64,000 nucleotides of DNA from Marinobacter psychrophilus (GTDB taxonomy: Bacteria; Pseudomonadota; Gammaproteobacteria; Pseudomonadales; Oleiphilaceae). The position numbers and the translations under genes are program-made. The DNA is taken from NCBI RefSeq assembly GCF_001043175.1, contig NZ_CP011494.1:2604001-2668000 (forward strand), given 5' to 3'. The notes beneath the pieces are model-generated. The model was not told the origin of the DNA, did no database searches, and saw nothing but the letters and a program-made list of their open reading frames with translations. Positions 25,853 through 35,680 of this stretch are shown here, in pieces (the stretch's first letter is position 1; every line of letters begins with the position of its first letter).

Positions 25853-28449
25853 TACAGATTCCCCACTGCAGCAGCGCCCAGAGCCATCTGATACACAACC
25901 TGGCTGACGTTGGTCCACAGCTCCAGCTGGTTCAGGCGGTCTACATCAATAGGCATGATAACGGTATCACCCGGGTGCAACTGCTGACTGCGACCACCAA
26001 ACCAGGCGCTTTTTTCAGGCAGCATGACCGAACCATCGGCTTTGACCACGTAAACACGGTTTTCGTCCGCTTGGCGGGTTGGGCCGCCGGAACGTTCCAG
26101 ATAGTCGTCTACTGTTAATCCGGCTAGGTGCAGATGGCTGGTGGGAAACTGAACTTCGCCGAATACGCTGACGGCTTGCGGAATGGTGGGTACAGTTAGC
26201 GAGTCGCCGTCTTGCAGGCGGATAGACTGGTAATCGCTGTTTGACAATACGGCCTGCAAATCGATGACCATGCGGCCAACGGGGCGACTGCTTTGTACAT
26301 CGTCAAGAAGGCCTTTTACTTCATCCACGCGTTGAGCGTTCTGGCCGCCAAAGCTATCTCCCTCTAGCTGCACACCCAGAAGGTCGCCCTGCAGGCGCTG
26401 TTCTGCCTCGCGCAGGCGCTGTGCTTCTAATTGGCGTAATTTTTCACGTGTGAATACAGAACCACGGGGAAAGGCGTTGTTGGTAAGCCCGCCGGCACGC
26501 TGAAGCACCGCGCTTAAAGTCTCGCCGTCGCTGAAGGTGTATTCGCCCGGGTAGACCACTTCGCCTTCAAGCGAGATGGTGTGCGTAGCACCAAACAGCG
26601 GTATGGATTTGACCATCAGGCGGTCACGGCTTTGCAGAGCCACGTTTCCCTGGCCGTTCATGGCGTCAGCCAGATCTACGGTTTGAAGGCGGGTTTGCTC
26701 CACGCCATCTGCATTGAGTATGCGGCGGGCCAGTTCTGCTCCCAGCATTAGGGCAGAATCTTTTAAACCACCGGCCATTACGATGGCGTCTTTTACTTTT
26801 CCGGTGGCAGGTAGCGGGTACTCGCCGGGGTATCGTACCGGGCCGCTAATGATCATTGTTTGCTGCGGCGCTTGCGGTGTGGCTTGGGCTTTTAAGAGTT
26901 TTACCACGGGATTGAATAACGCATCGCGACTAAAACGCTGTGGGTCTGTTTGTTCATCAGTTCGGTTTCGTGCCAATTCACCAGATCTGTTTCGCGCCAC
27001 ATCGCTTCCATTGCCCATTTCAGGCTTTTCTAGAAAGCTCTGCTCGAAGTCCCCCTTACTTTCGTCCGCAAACAGCAGTAACTGATCCTTTTCATGCATG
27101 ACCAGATCGGCTGGTCCACCGAGATTGCTTACTGCATTTTTGAGCTGCAGGCTTAGTACGGAAATTTGCTGAGTATCCGGGTTGGTTCTGACTATGGCAG
27201 CGAAGTTGATGTCTGCCATCGGCAATAGGTCTGCGTCCAAATTGCGTATTACGGAGCTCACACGCATGCCCGGAACCCAGGCAAACTTGCCTGTGCGCGT
27301 TGCTGCGCCGGAGATCTCAATGTATTGGCCGGTTACGTTTGCAATGGATGCCACAGACACCCTGTCACCGGCTTTCACTCGCGCCTGTTTACCCGTCGCT
27401 TTGGTCAGGTCTGCTTCCGCGATGATTCGCAAGAACTCCGGATTTGTTCGTTCTATGCGCGTAATTTGCGGGTAGGCCTGAGCCGTTAAGCCTCCGGCGA
27501 GATTAACCAGATCTTGCAAGCTGGTGGCGCCATCAAGTTCATACAGTGCTGGCCGGTATACTTCACCGTCTATACCCACTCGCGGCCCGACGGCGGGGAT
27601 GAAAATAGCGTCGCCCGCTTGCAGGCGTGCATCGCCGCTAGTGTCGCCTTTCAACAGAAGCTCGTAAAGATCGAGGGTGTGAACAACTTTGCCATTGCGC
27701 TTCAGCTGAATATTACGCAGCGAACCGGTATGACGAATGCCGCCCGACACATACAGAGCGGTTATAATGGTAGACAACGAGCTGACACTGAACGAACCAG
27801 GCGTGCGGGCTTCACCTAACACAAACACGCGTACGCTACGCAACTCGCCCAGCGACACGACGGCTTTTACGCCGATGTACTGTTCAGACACCAGCCTGCT
27901 AATTTCATCACGCGCCTGCTGAAAGCTCAGCCCTGCCACGTTAATAGGCCCATGCTCTGGTATGTCAATGGTGCCATCGCGAGAAACCGTGAGAGACCAC
28001 TGGCGGTTATCCTGGCCCCAAAGCTGCACTTTTAGTTCATCGCCAGGCCCTAGTGTGTAGTTGGTGGGCACGGGCACTTCCGTAATCGGCGCAAAGGTGC
28101 TGGGCTTGCCTTCGAACAGTTCGTAGCCAAAGGGCTGTAGGCCGTTGTTCTTTTCGGCGAACGCCTGCTCTTCTTTTGTTGGTTTACGATCGCCTCCGTT
28201 TTCCGTGTTATCGCTTTGGAGCGGTTCAACAACCGATATCGCTTGGCGAACTGTCGATCCATTGGAGCCCGAAGGGCCTTGAACCTGATCGAGATCCACA
28301 CCGTATTGCCGCGCGAGAGCTTCTTGCTGCGCTTTTGGCAATGACTTGAATTGCTGCATTTGCGCAGCTGATATGGATTGCGCGGAAACACACAATGGTG
28401 CTAATAGCGACACCAGGGATAACGAGAGTAAAAGACGCTTTAGGTTCAC
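25852..28449 (-). CDS. Large SLBB-domain polysaccharide export protein (Wza-related)
   Basis: Outer-membrane or periplasmic polysaccharide export protein, about 865 residues. The GTG at 28449 is proposed because it gives a clean signal peptide (NLKRLLLSLSLVSLLAPLCVSA, cut after VSAQ). The longer frame overlaps the Wzi-like gene and adds no plausible leader. The poly-export domain is seen at VPTNYTLGPGDELKVQLWG and DGTIDIPEHGPINVAGLSF. It is followed by repeated SLBB-type units (VRVFVLGEARTPGSFSVSSL, GVEYPGEYTF-like stretches, VVYPGEYTFSDGETLSAVLQ, VSVFGEVQFPTSHLHLAGLT). It is much longer than Wza (about 380) because of the extra SLBB units. It presumably forms the export channel with the Wzz proteins that follow in the same operon. 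Confidence 0.87.
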   Translation of the reverse strand: MNLKRLLLSLSLVSLLAPLCVSAQSISAAQMQQFKSLPKAQQEALARQYGVDLDQVQGPSGSNGSTVRQAISVVEPLQSDNTENGGDRKPTKEEQAFAEKNNGLQPFGYELFEGKPSTFAPITEVPVPTNYTLGPGDELKVQLWGQDNRQWSLTVSRDGTIDIPEHGPINVAGLSFQQARDEISRLVSEQYIGVKAVVSLGELRSVRVFVLGEARTPGSFSVSSLSTIITALYVSGGIRHTGSLRNIQLKRNGKVVHTLDLYELLLKGDTSGDARLQAGDAIFIPAVGPRVGIDGEVYRPALYELDGATSLQDLVNLAGGLTAQAYPQITRIERTNPEFLRIIAEADLTKATGKQARVKAGDRVSVASIANVTGQYIEISGAATRTGKFAWVPGMRVSSVIRNLDADLLPMADINFAAIVRTNPDTQQISVLSLQLKNAVSNLGGPADLVMHEKDQLLLFADESKGDFEQSFLEKPEMGNGSDVARNRSGELARNRTDEQTDPQRFSRDALFNPVVKLLKAQATPQAPQQTMIISGPVRYPGEYPLPATGKVKDAIVMAGGLKDSALMLGAELARRILNADGVEQTRLQTVDLADAMNGQGNVALQSRDRLMVKSIPLFGATHTISLEGEVVYPGEYTFSDGETLSAVLQRAGGLTNNAFPRGSVFTREKLRQLEAQRLREAEQRLQGDLLGVQLEGDSFGGQNAQRVDEVKGLLDDVQSSRPVGRMVIDLQAVLSNSDYQSIRLQDGDSLTVPTIPQAVSVFGEVQFPTSHLHLAGLTVDDYLERSGGPTRQADENRVYVVKADGSVMLPEKSAWFGGRSQQLHPGDTVIMPIDVDRLNQLELWTNVSQVVYQMALGAAAVGNL

Positions 28450-28505
28450 AAAGGGTATCCGGTGAGTGTTAAAAAAACTTGACGTTTTATGTGCTAGAAA
28501 AGACG

Positions 28506-30005
28506 TTAGAACCGGTAGCGCCAGCTTGCGCCAACAGACCATTGCCCGCTTTCATTTTCAGCAGGGTTGACCAGCTGGAGTTTTTTATCGGCGAACTGGG
28601 CGCTTAGGTCTAGCCAGCCATTGAGCAATTCGGTGCCATAGCCAACTTTTGCGATCACTTGTTTGGCGTTTTCTGCGGGAACCATCAGCTTGATATTTTC
28701 ATTAATGACCGGCGTTCGGCTTATTCCATCTTTGTTAAATTCGACAAAGCTCAAGCTGGCCGACAGGTTGCGGCCGTCGTCGAAGAAGTGGAAGCCACCT
28801 AATGTGATCGCTTCGGCATCGCCGCTGAAGCTGGCGCCTAGGGTGCGGCCATAGTAGCGATAGCCACTGTTATAACGGGAATGATCGTAGGTGATGTTAG
28901 GTCGGGCGTCGCCCAGAAAGTCATCGGCCAGGGTGTTGGCATACTCGACAAACCACTGCTGGTCGCCGTTGAATAATTGTGTGGTCCAGTCGCTACCCAA
29001 TAGCCAGGATTTGCGCGCCGGGAAGGCGCCAGCTTCGTCTTCGCCCATCATCTGGCCGTACAGGCCCATAGCCTGACGGCCCAGGGCAAAGCCATAACGA
29101 GCGTCTATGCCGGCAAGTTGATTACCCGGGTCGTTCTCTTCCAGCTGGCCGTTGTCTTTACCGATCAGCGAATTCCAGACGGTAGAGGGGCCTTCGGGCC
29201 GGCCTTCGCCACCAAACATGATGGCGCGGGAAAAGCCGACTTCCAGGCCGTCCAGCGGGCGCAGGTTCAAGCGCATACCAATCAGCTTGGCTTCAGGTAC
29301 GGCGCGTTGTTTTTCGTATTGACCGGCCAGAACCGTGAGCTGCCACGGGCCAATCCAGCTTAGCCAAGAGGTTTCAGGCGCGGACGGGTTTTTACGATTG
29401 AACCACACTGAGGGCGTGGGCCGGGCGTTGTTAGAGAAAATCAGGCTGGACTGCCAGCCCGGCCCCCACCATCTGTCGATGGCGCCTGCACCAAACACCC
29501 AGTTACCGGCGGTTGCGGCTAAATAGGACCCATCGAAACGAGCGTTTTCGTCATCGTCTGGATTGAGCGCATACGTAGGGCTTAAGCCCAGCGCGAATCG
29601 CTCCCCTTGCCACTGCACATTCAGCGTCGCTGCCCCTTGCGCCATAGGACCGCGTTCAAACCCCTGCACCATGGCCACTTCGTTGGTTGCCGATAGTTCA
29701 AACTGTGTGCGAATTCCTGTGGATGCTTGCTGTTCCTGCTCAAACTCAAGATATGCGCGAGCCAGGCCCGTTGCCTCGGAGCTTTTACCAGTAGATTCGG
29801 CCAAGGCGCTGTCTACAGATGCCCACATGATGGGCCAGCTGGTCACCGGGCGATTAAATTGCCCTTGATCTGCCAGTTTTTGTATTGCGAATCGGGCCCG
29901 GGCATCACCTGGCTCTATCCACGGCGCCGCCGCTGCAGAAATCGTGTTCAGGCACGCTACCGCCCCACATACCAGGGCTAAGTGTTTTAAGGTCATGAGC
30001 TTCAT
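28506..30005 (-). CDS. Wzi-like capsule assembly outer-membrane protein
   Basis: Beta-barrel protein of the capsule-assembly Wzi family, about 499 residues from the ATG at 30005 (a second ATG three codons on is equally possible). The signal peptide is MKLMTLKHLALVCGAVACLN ending at AAA. The mature protein starts APWIEPGDARARFAIQKLAD, typical of the family (xGDxxLRxDIQxLxD). The body has alternating strands (e.g. GNWVFGAGAIDRWWGPGWQ, the WWGPG motif of Wzi) and ends WSVGASWRYRF with the C-terminal aromatic of outer-membrane barrels. In Escherichia Wzi anchors capsule at the surface. It heads the export operon (Wzi-like, SLBB, Wzz, Wzz). Confidence 0.85.
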   Translation of the reverse strand: MKLMTLKHLALVCGAVACLNTISAAAAPWIEPGDARARFAIQKLADQGQFNRPVTSWPIMWASVDSALAESTGKSSEATGLARAYLEFEQEQQASTGIRTQFELSATNEVAMVQGFERGPMAQGAATLNVQWQGERFALGLSPTYALNPDDDENARFDGSYLAATAGNWVFGAGAIDRWWGPGWQSSLIFSNNARPTPSVWFNRKNPSAPETSWLSWIGPWQLTVLAGQYEKQRAVPEAKLIGMRLNLRPLDGLEVGFSRAIMFGGEGRPEGPSTVWNSLIGKDNGQLEENDPGNQLAGIDARYGFALGRQAMGLYGQMMGEDEAGAFPARKSWLLGSDWTTQLFNGDQQWFVEYANTLADDFLGDARPNITYDHSRYNSGYRYYGRTLGASFSGDAEAITLGGFHFFDDGRNLSASLSFVEFNKDGISRTPVINENIKLMVPAENAKQVIAKVGYGTELLNGWLDLSAQFADKKLQLVNPAENESGQWSVGASWRYRF

Positions 30006-30356
30006 GTTTTTCAATGCAGGGATACAACTGGCTTTATAAGGAGAGAAACCGAGCCATCCCTGACCGATTTTGGCGCAAGCGCCGGAGAGCGAAGGATGAT
30101 ACGCGTCAAAGAAATATACGCAAGTGGTTAGCAAGCTTGTCAACGTAAAAAAGCGTTAAGAATTGTAATGTTACGTGAAATACCTTGGGGTCAGACCCCA
30201 ACTCAGACCCCAATTCAGCTGAGAAATCGCCGGCACCATGGGAGTTCGGCGTCTACCGGAAAGAGCTCCGCTTCTTTGTGTCTGACCCCAGCTTGAATTT
30301 TTTGATCAGCTGAGGCAGATTATCAGGACTAAAAATAACTTCACAAGGAATGTGAA
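30006..30356. promoter_or_regulatory. Intergenic region upstream of the export operon and the RAYT gene
   Basis: A 351-base divergent gap. It should hold the leftward promoter of the Wzi-like gene and the rightward promoter of the RAYT gene. AAGGAGAGAAAC on the plus strand is not near a gene start. The right half carries GGGGTCAGACCCC-type palindromes. No clear -10/-35 pair was found by eye. Confidence 0.4.
30187..30289. repeat. REP-like palindromes (GGGGTCAGACCCC) on the 5' side of the RAYT gene
   Basis: A full palindrome at 30187-30199 is followed at once by a partial copy (CTCAGACCCCAA, 30202-30213). A half copy, GTCTGACCCC, lies at 30280-30289. The same palindrome recurs after the transposase and after the antitoxin gene, so the transposase sits inside an array of its probable targets. 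Confidence 0.75.
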
Positions 30357-31001
30357 ATGCCCCGCCGACTACGGATTTGTCCGACCGGGATGCCCCAGCA
30401 TGTGATTCAGCAGGGCAATAACCAGCAGATTTGTTTTCAGGATTTGGCCGATCGAGCCACTTACGCCATGTATCTTTCGCGCTACCAGCGCAAGTTCGAG
30501 GTAGATGTTCACGCCTGGGTGCTGATGAACAATCACACACACCTACTGGTTACGCCGAACTCTGACACCGCACTCTCTGACCTCATGAAGGCCGTGGGCC
30601 AGAACTATGCCCATTATTACAACCACAAGCATGAGCGCTCCAGGACTCTGTGGGACGGTCGATTCAAATCTTGCCTGGTGGATACCAAGCAGTATTTTTT
30701 GCAGCGCCAGCGCTATATCGAGCTGAATCCGGTGAAGGCAGGGCTGGTGGCTTATGCCGGCGACTATCAATGGTCCAGTTACAACTGCCACGCTTATGGC
30801 ATGCACTCCAAACTGCACACACCGCACGAGTGTTACCTGAATTTTCAGCCAGATCCCGACAAGCGCTTCATGAGTTACCGGTCGTTTGTTGCCAGCCCTG
30901 CGCCTGAGGGCATGGCGGATCAGATTCACTATGCGGCGATGTCCGGGAAGGCGCTGGGGTCGGAGGAGTTCCAAGCGCGTATGGCCGCCCGGTTTCGCTG
31001 A
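30357..31001 (+). CDS. REP-associated tyrosine transposase (RAYT, Y1/IS200-like)
   Basis: HUH/Y1 nuclease family protein, 214 residues. Seen: the N-terminal PRRLRICPTGMPQHVIQQGN, typical of RAYTs. The HUH metal motif is in WVLMNNHTHLLVTPNSDTAL, and the catalytic tyrosine is expected in FLQRQRYIELNPVKAGLV (RYIELNPVRAGLV is the family hallmark). It then has YQWSSYNCHAYG. RAYTs are single-copy domesticated relatives of IS200/IS605 transposases that nick at REP palindromes. The GGGGTCAGACCCC repeats on both sides are the obvious candidate sites. It starts at an ATG just after a GGAATG-containing stretch. All key residues are present. Confidence 0.9.
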   Translation: MPRRLRICPTGMPQHVIQQGNNQQICFQDLADRATYAMYLSRYQRKFEVDVHAWVLMNNHTHLLVTPNSDTALSDLMKAVGQNYAHYYNHKHERSRTLWDGRFKSCLVDTKQYFLQRQRYIELNPVKAGLVAYAGDYQWSSYNCHAYGMHSKLHTPHECYLNFQPDPDKRFMSYRSFVASPAPEGMADQIHYAAMSGKALGSEEFQARMAARFR

Positions 31002-31004
31002 GCT

Positions 31005-31017
31005 GGGGTCTGACCCC
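31005..31017. repeat. REP-like palindrome directly after the RAYT stop
   Basis: GGGGTCTGACCCC, four bases after the RAYT TGA and 24 bases before the antitoxin ATG. Same family as the copies upstream (central A/T variable). Confidence 0.8.
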
Positions 31018-31040
31018 ACTTTCACTAAGGAGAATACGCC

Positions 31041-31340
31041 ATGACTTCTAACGGTATGCGCCCCATCCACCCCGGGGAAATACTTCGGGAAGAGTATCTA
31101 GAGCCACTGGAAATGAGCGTGAATGCACTTTCCAAGGCACTGCATGTTCCGACAACCCGGATGAATGAAATTGTCCGAGAAAACCGAGGTATCACAGCAG
31201 ACACGGCGATGCGTCTTGCCCGTTACTTCGGAACCAGTGAGCGCTTCTGGCTAAATTTGCAAACTGAGTATGAGCTTCGCAAGGCACAGATCAACAAGGC
31301 GGAGCAAGTGGCGCGGGAGGTTCAGCCTCATGCGGCGTGA
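31041..31340 (+). CDS. higA: HigA-family addiction-module antitoxin (orphan)
   Basis: XRE/HigA antitoxin, 99 residues, with AAGGAG before the ATG. Seen: MRPIHPGEILREEYLEPLEM, the family-typical N-terminus, then the helix-turn-helix VNALSKALHVPTTRMNEIVR, RGITADTAMRLARYFGTSER and FWLNLQTEYELRKA. HigA normally follows its toxin gene higB. Here the position of higB is taken by the RAYT gene, and no RelE-like ORF is seen on either side. It may be a lone regulator, or it may have been moved with the REP/RAYT unit, since GGGGTCTGACCCC borders it on both sides. Confidence 0.88.
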   Translation: MTSNGMRPIHPGEILREEYLEPLEMSVNALSKALHVPTTRMNEIVRENRGITADTAMRLARYFGTSERFWLNLQTEYELRKAQINKAEQVAREVQPHAA

Positions 31341-31347
31341 TCATTTT

Positions 31348-31360
31348 GGGGTCTGACCCC
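31348..31360. repeat. REP-like palindrome between higA and the MerR-type gene
   Basis: GGGGTCTGACCCC, exact copy of the one at 31005. It lies 7 bases after the higA stop and 3 bases from the stop of the convergent MerR-type gene. It is the right boundary of the RAYT-higA unit. Confidence 0.8.
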
Positions 31361-31363
31361 AAT

Positions 31364-31714
31364 TTATAAAACAGCCAGCACCTCTTCCAGCTCCCGAATC
31401 ATCTGCCGTATCAATTGCTTATACTGGGAAATATCGTCTTTCGCTTCCACGCTGGACAGTTGCTGCTTCGCGCCGCCGATGGTGTAGCCCTGATCGTACA
31501 ATAAGCTACGGATCTGGCGGATGGTGATGACGTCGGCGCGTTGATAGTAGCGGCGATTGCCGCGGCGCTTTACCGGGGACAATTGGGGGAATTCCTGTTC
31601 CCAGTAGCGCAATACGTGAGCTTTTACAGCGCACAGCTCTGCTACCTCGCCAATGGCGAAATAGCGTTTGCCCGGAATGACCGGCAGTTCGTTGTTATTG
31701 CTGGGTTCCAACAT
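31364..31714 (-). CDS. MerR-family transcriptional regulator at the end of the pheST-ihfA operon
   Basis: Small MerR-type regulator, 116 residues. The DNA-binding domain is clear: RYFAIGEVAELCAVKAHVLR, YWEQEFPQLSPVKRRGNRRY and YQRADVITIRQIRSLLYDQG. A short coiled-coil tail follows (KQLIRQMIRELEEVLAVL). No cysteines or other effector-binding domain are visible, so it belongs to the short class that is conserved next to ihfA in pseudomonads and relatives. Target and signal are unknown. It is separated from ihfA by a palindrome that may attenuate read-through. Confidence 0.9.
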   Translation of the reverse strand: MLEPSNNNELPVIPGKRYFAIGEVAELCAVKAHVLRYWEQEFPQLSPVKRRGNRRYYQRADVITIRQIRSLLYDQGYTIGGAKQQLSSVEAKDDISQYKQLIRQMIRELEEVLAVL

Positions 31715-31746
31715 ACTTATTGCCCGATTCCAATCTGGCTGTACTA

Positions 31747-31786
31747 GGGATGGACTTCAAGTCTGTCCCCACTTGAAGTCCATCCC
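31747..31786. repeat. Perfect 16-bp inverted repeat between ihfA and the MerR-type gene
   Basis: Arms GGGATGGACTTCAAGT and ACTTGAAGTCCATCCC with an 8-base loop. It is a dimer of the dispersed palindrome family (each arm holds one half unit, and the first arm runs on to CTGTCCCC). There is no T-run, so it is unlikely to be a strong terminator. Confidence 0.75.
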
Positions 31787-31802
31787 CATCTGTAAAGTCC
31801 GG

Positions 31803-32105
31803 TTATTGCTTAGGTTCAACGTAGGCTTCGACTTTTGCCTTGAGTTTCTGGCCGGGGCGGAAGGTGACCACACGGCGGGCGCAGATGGGAATTTCTTCAC
31901 CGGTTTTTGGATTGCGGCCGGGGCGCTCTTTTTTGTCGCGCAGGTCAAAATTGCCGAATCCTGACAATTTCACCTGTTCGTTATGGCTGAGTGCGCCGCG
32001 AACTTCGTCGAAAAAGGCCTCTACCATTTCCTTGGCTTCACGTTTGTTCAGGCCAAGTTCGTCGTATAGGCGCTCGGCCATTTCCGCTTTTGTCAAAGCC
32101 GCCAT
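31803..32105 (-). CDS. ihfA: Integration host factor subunit alpha
   Basis: DNA-bending protein of the HU/IHF family, 100 residues, usual length. Seen: [40 protein letters not shown] and [20 protein letters not shown], where the Pro at the arm tip (GRNPKTG) is the intercalating residue. The alpha identity follows from the N-terminal [17 protein letters not shown] and from its place three bases after pheT, the standard gammaproteobacterial order. Confidence 0.97.
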   Translation of the reverse strand: MAALTKAEMAERLYDELGLNKREAKEMVEAFFDEVRGALSHNEQVKLSGFGNFDLRDKKERPGRNPKTGEEIPICARRVVTFRPGQKLKAKVEAYVEPKQ

Positions 32106-32108
32106 CCG

Positions 32109-34493
32109 TTAACTCCTTAGTGTTGCCCCCAGTTCAGCTTTCAGGGCTTCTATTACGCCGTTAAACAGCCCGTGCACTTCGTCTTCGGTCAGTGTGCGTT
32201 GCGGGTGTTGCCAGAACAAGCTGAGTGCCAAGCTAAGATTGCCTTCGCTCTCACCTTTACCGAGGCTTTCGCCCTGGTATACATCGAATGCACGCAGTGC
32301 GTTTAGGTGCTCGCCGGCGTGGGATGTTGCCACACGCTCGACGTCCGCAAATTTCACGTCGCTTCCGATAATAATAGCCAAATCTCGACGAACTTCTGGG
32401 AATTTTGAAACATCTTTGAAATTAGGCACATAACCGGTAACGATTGGGTTCAAGAATAGCTCAAACATTATAACTGTGCCATTAAGTTCCATATTTTTCT
32501 GCACCTGCGGGTGCAAGGTGCCCAACCACCCTACTGGCTGCCCGTCACGCAGCAATTCGGCGGTCTGACCGGGGTGCAACGCCGGGTGTTTTCCAGCGCG
32601 AAACTCAACTGTAATGCCTAGCAAGCGGAACAGACTTTCCAATTCTCCTTTTACATCAAAGAAGTCGGTATTTCTGCGACCGTTTACCCAGTTTTCAGGA
32701 TTTTGGTTGCCGGTGACGACGCCTGCCAGCATGGGCTGCTGAAGAATGCGTTCGCCATCTTTCACAAACCGCAGGCCACTTTCAAACAGGCGAATGCGTG
32801 GCTGCTGCCGGTTCTGGTTGTGGACCACGGTTTTTAGCAGGCCGCTCCACAGGGTAGTGCGCATGACGGACAGCTCTGCAGAGATCGGATTGGCCAAAGC
32901 GATGCCTTCGTTCTGCGGATCTAACTGTTCCTGCACTTTCGGGTCCACGAAGCTATAGGTAATGGCTTCCTGGTAACCATTGGCGACAAAATAGTTACAG
33001 ATGGCGCTCAGCGGGCGGGTGTCTTCGGCCTTGGGACGCAAGCCCAGTGAACCTGTGGGTTCGGTGACCGGCAAGTTATTATAGCCGTAGATGCGCCCTA
33101 CTTCTTCGATCAGGTCTTCTTCGATGGTAATGTCCGGGCGGAAGCTGGGAGCGCTGACTTTCCAGCCGTTGTCTAACCGCTCTTCTACCGCCAGGCCCAG
33201 GCGGGTAAGGATATCTTCCACTTTGGCGTTTGCGATGGCCAAGCCCAGTACGTCGGCCAGGCGCTTTTCGCGCAATACGATGGAGATCGGCGTTGGCAGA
33301 TGTTCGGTGCTGGTGACGTCTACAATCTCACCGGGCTCACCGCCGACGATACTGATCAACAGCCCGGTGGCGCGTTCCATGGCGTCGCGGGCCAGGTTGT
33401 AGTCTACGCCACGCTCAAAACGGTGACTGGCATCTGTGTGCAATCCGTAATGACGAGCTTTTCCAGCCAGGGTGATCGGGTCGAAATAGGCCGATTCCAG
33501 CACCAGGTCACGGGTTTTCGGGCTAACACCGGAGTGTTCGCCACCCATTACGCCGGCAATGGCGATGGGTTTGCTGTGGTCTGCTATTACCAGAGTCTGT
33601 TCGGTGAGAGTGACTTCCTGACCGTCCAGAAGTACCAGCTTTTCTTCAGGCTTGGCCATGCGCACCACAATGCCACCGTCGATTTCGGCGCGATCAAAAG
33701 CGTGCATGGGCTGGCCTTGCTCCAGCAGAATGTAGTTGGTGACGTCTACTGCAGCGTCTATCGAACGGATGCCGGAGCGACGCAGTTTTTCCTTCAACCA
33801 CAGTGGGCTTTTCGCGGTTAAGTCCACATTGCGCAGAATGCGGCCCAAGTAGCGCGGGCAGCCGGAGGGGGCTTCTACGCGCACATCGGGCACTTCGCTG
33901 TGGGTGGCGGCTACCTTCCGGATAGAAGGCGCGTTCAGCGGCAGGCTGTTAAGTACGCCTACTTCCCGGGCCAGGCCTTTGATGGAGAGGCAGTCAGCGC
34001 GGTTTGGGGTTAGATCTACATCGATAGCAATGTCGTTCAATTGCAGGTAATCGGCAAAAGACGTGCCCACAGGGGCGTCGGCCGGCAACTCCAAGATGCC
34101 ATCGTGGTCATCAGACAGACCCAGTTCGGCGCCCGAACACAGCATGCCGACAGAGGACTGACCGCGGAGTTTGGCTTTTTTAATTTTGAAATCGCCGGGC
34201 AATACAGCGCCCAGTTCGGCGAAGGGTACTTTGATGCCGGCACGCACATTAGGAGCGCCGCAGACCACTTGCACCTGGGTGCTGCCGTTGCTGACCTGGC
34301 ACACTCGCAGTTTGTCTGCATCTGGGTGAGCGTCTACGCTGAGGACTTCGCCAACGATTATGCCGGTAAATTTGCCCGCCACCGATTCGAAGCCGTCGAC
34401 TTCCAGGCCAGCCATGGTGATTTGGTCCATCAACTGCTGGGAGTCCAGAGCCGGGTTAACCCATTCGCGCAGCCACTGTTCACTGAATTTCAT
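32109..34493 (-). CDS. pheT: Phenylalanyl-tRNA synthetase beta subunit
   Basis: 794 residues, normal length. Domains in order: N-terminal MKFSEQWLREWVNPALDSQQ, the tRNA-binding OB domain (GEVLSVDAHPDADKLRVCQV, VVCGAPNVRAGIKVPFAELG), the B3/B4 editing region (DVTNYILLEQGQPMHAFDR, GGEHSGVSPKTRDLVLESAY), B5 (FRPDITIEEDLIEEVGRIYG), the catalytic-like core, and the C-terminal ferredoxin-like anticodon-binding domain (FPEVRRDLAIIIG). It acts as an alpha2-beta2 enzyme with PheS, 90 bases upstream. Confidence 0.98.
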   Translation of the reverse strand: MKFSEQWLREWVNPALDSQQLMDQITMAGLEVDGFESVAGKFTGIIVGEVLSVDAHPDADKLRVCQVSNGSTQVQVVCGAPNVRAGIKVPFAELGAVLPGDFKIKKAKLRGQSSVGMLCSGAELGLSDDHDGILELPADAPVGTSFADYLQLNDIAIDVDLTPNRADCLSIKGLAREVGVLNSLPLNAPSIRKVAATHSEVPDVRVEAPSGCPRYLGRILRNVDLTAKSPLWLKEKLRRSGIRSIDAAVDVTNYILLEQGQPMHAFDRAEIDGGIVVRMAKPEEKLVLLDGQEVTLTEQTLVIADHSKPIAIAGVMGGEHSGVSPKTRDLVLESAYFDPITLAGKARHYGLHTDASHRFERGVDYNLARDAMERATGLLISIVGGEPGEIVDVTSTEHLPTPISIVLREKRLADVLGLAIANAKVEDILTRLGLAVEERLDNGWKVSAPSFRPDITIEEDLIEEVGRIYGYNNLPVTEPTGSLGLRPKAEDTRPLSAICNYFVANGYQEAITYSFVDPKVQEQLDPQNEGIALANPISAELSVMRTTLWSGLLKTVVHNQNRQQPRIRLFESGLRFVKDGERILQQPMLAGVVTGNQNPENWVNGRRNTDFFDVKGELESLFRLLGITVEFRAGKHPALHPGQTAELLRDGQPVGWLGTLHPQVQKNMELNGTVIMFELFLNPIVTGYVPNFKDVSKFPEVRRDLAIIIGSDVKFADVERVATSHAGEHLNALRAFDVYQGESLGKGESEGNLSLALSLFWQHPQRTLTEDEVHGLFNGVIEALKAELGATLRS

Positions 34494-34583
34494 GGTAATC
34501 GCCTTAATCTGTTGCGGTATCGCCTGTTGACTGAAATGCCGTGCCGTTTTTGGCTGGCGTGCCGTCCCGGTTCAAGAGGGTAT

Positions 34584-35612
<1,029 letters not shown>

Positions 35613-35680
35613 TCACCCTTTACGTTTATAAACGGGTGAAATCTATAAAAAGTGAAGTCTATAAACAAACGAAATCCGGA

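Noticed and set aside
28450..28542. Longer N-terminus of the SLBB protein
   Set aside because: It overlaps the Wzi-like gene and buries the signal peptide inside the protein.
30543..31070. Minus-strand ORF opposite the RAYT gene
   Set aside because: Complement of the RAYT coding sequence; the plus-strand frame has all conserved motifs.
31747..31786. 16-bp palindrome as the ihfA terminator
   Set aside because: No T-run on either strand and clear membership in the dispersed repeat family.
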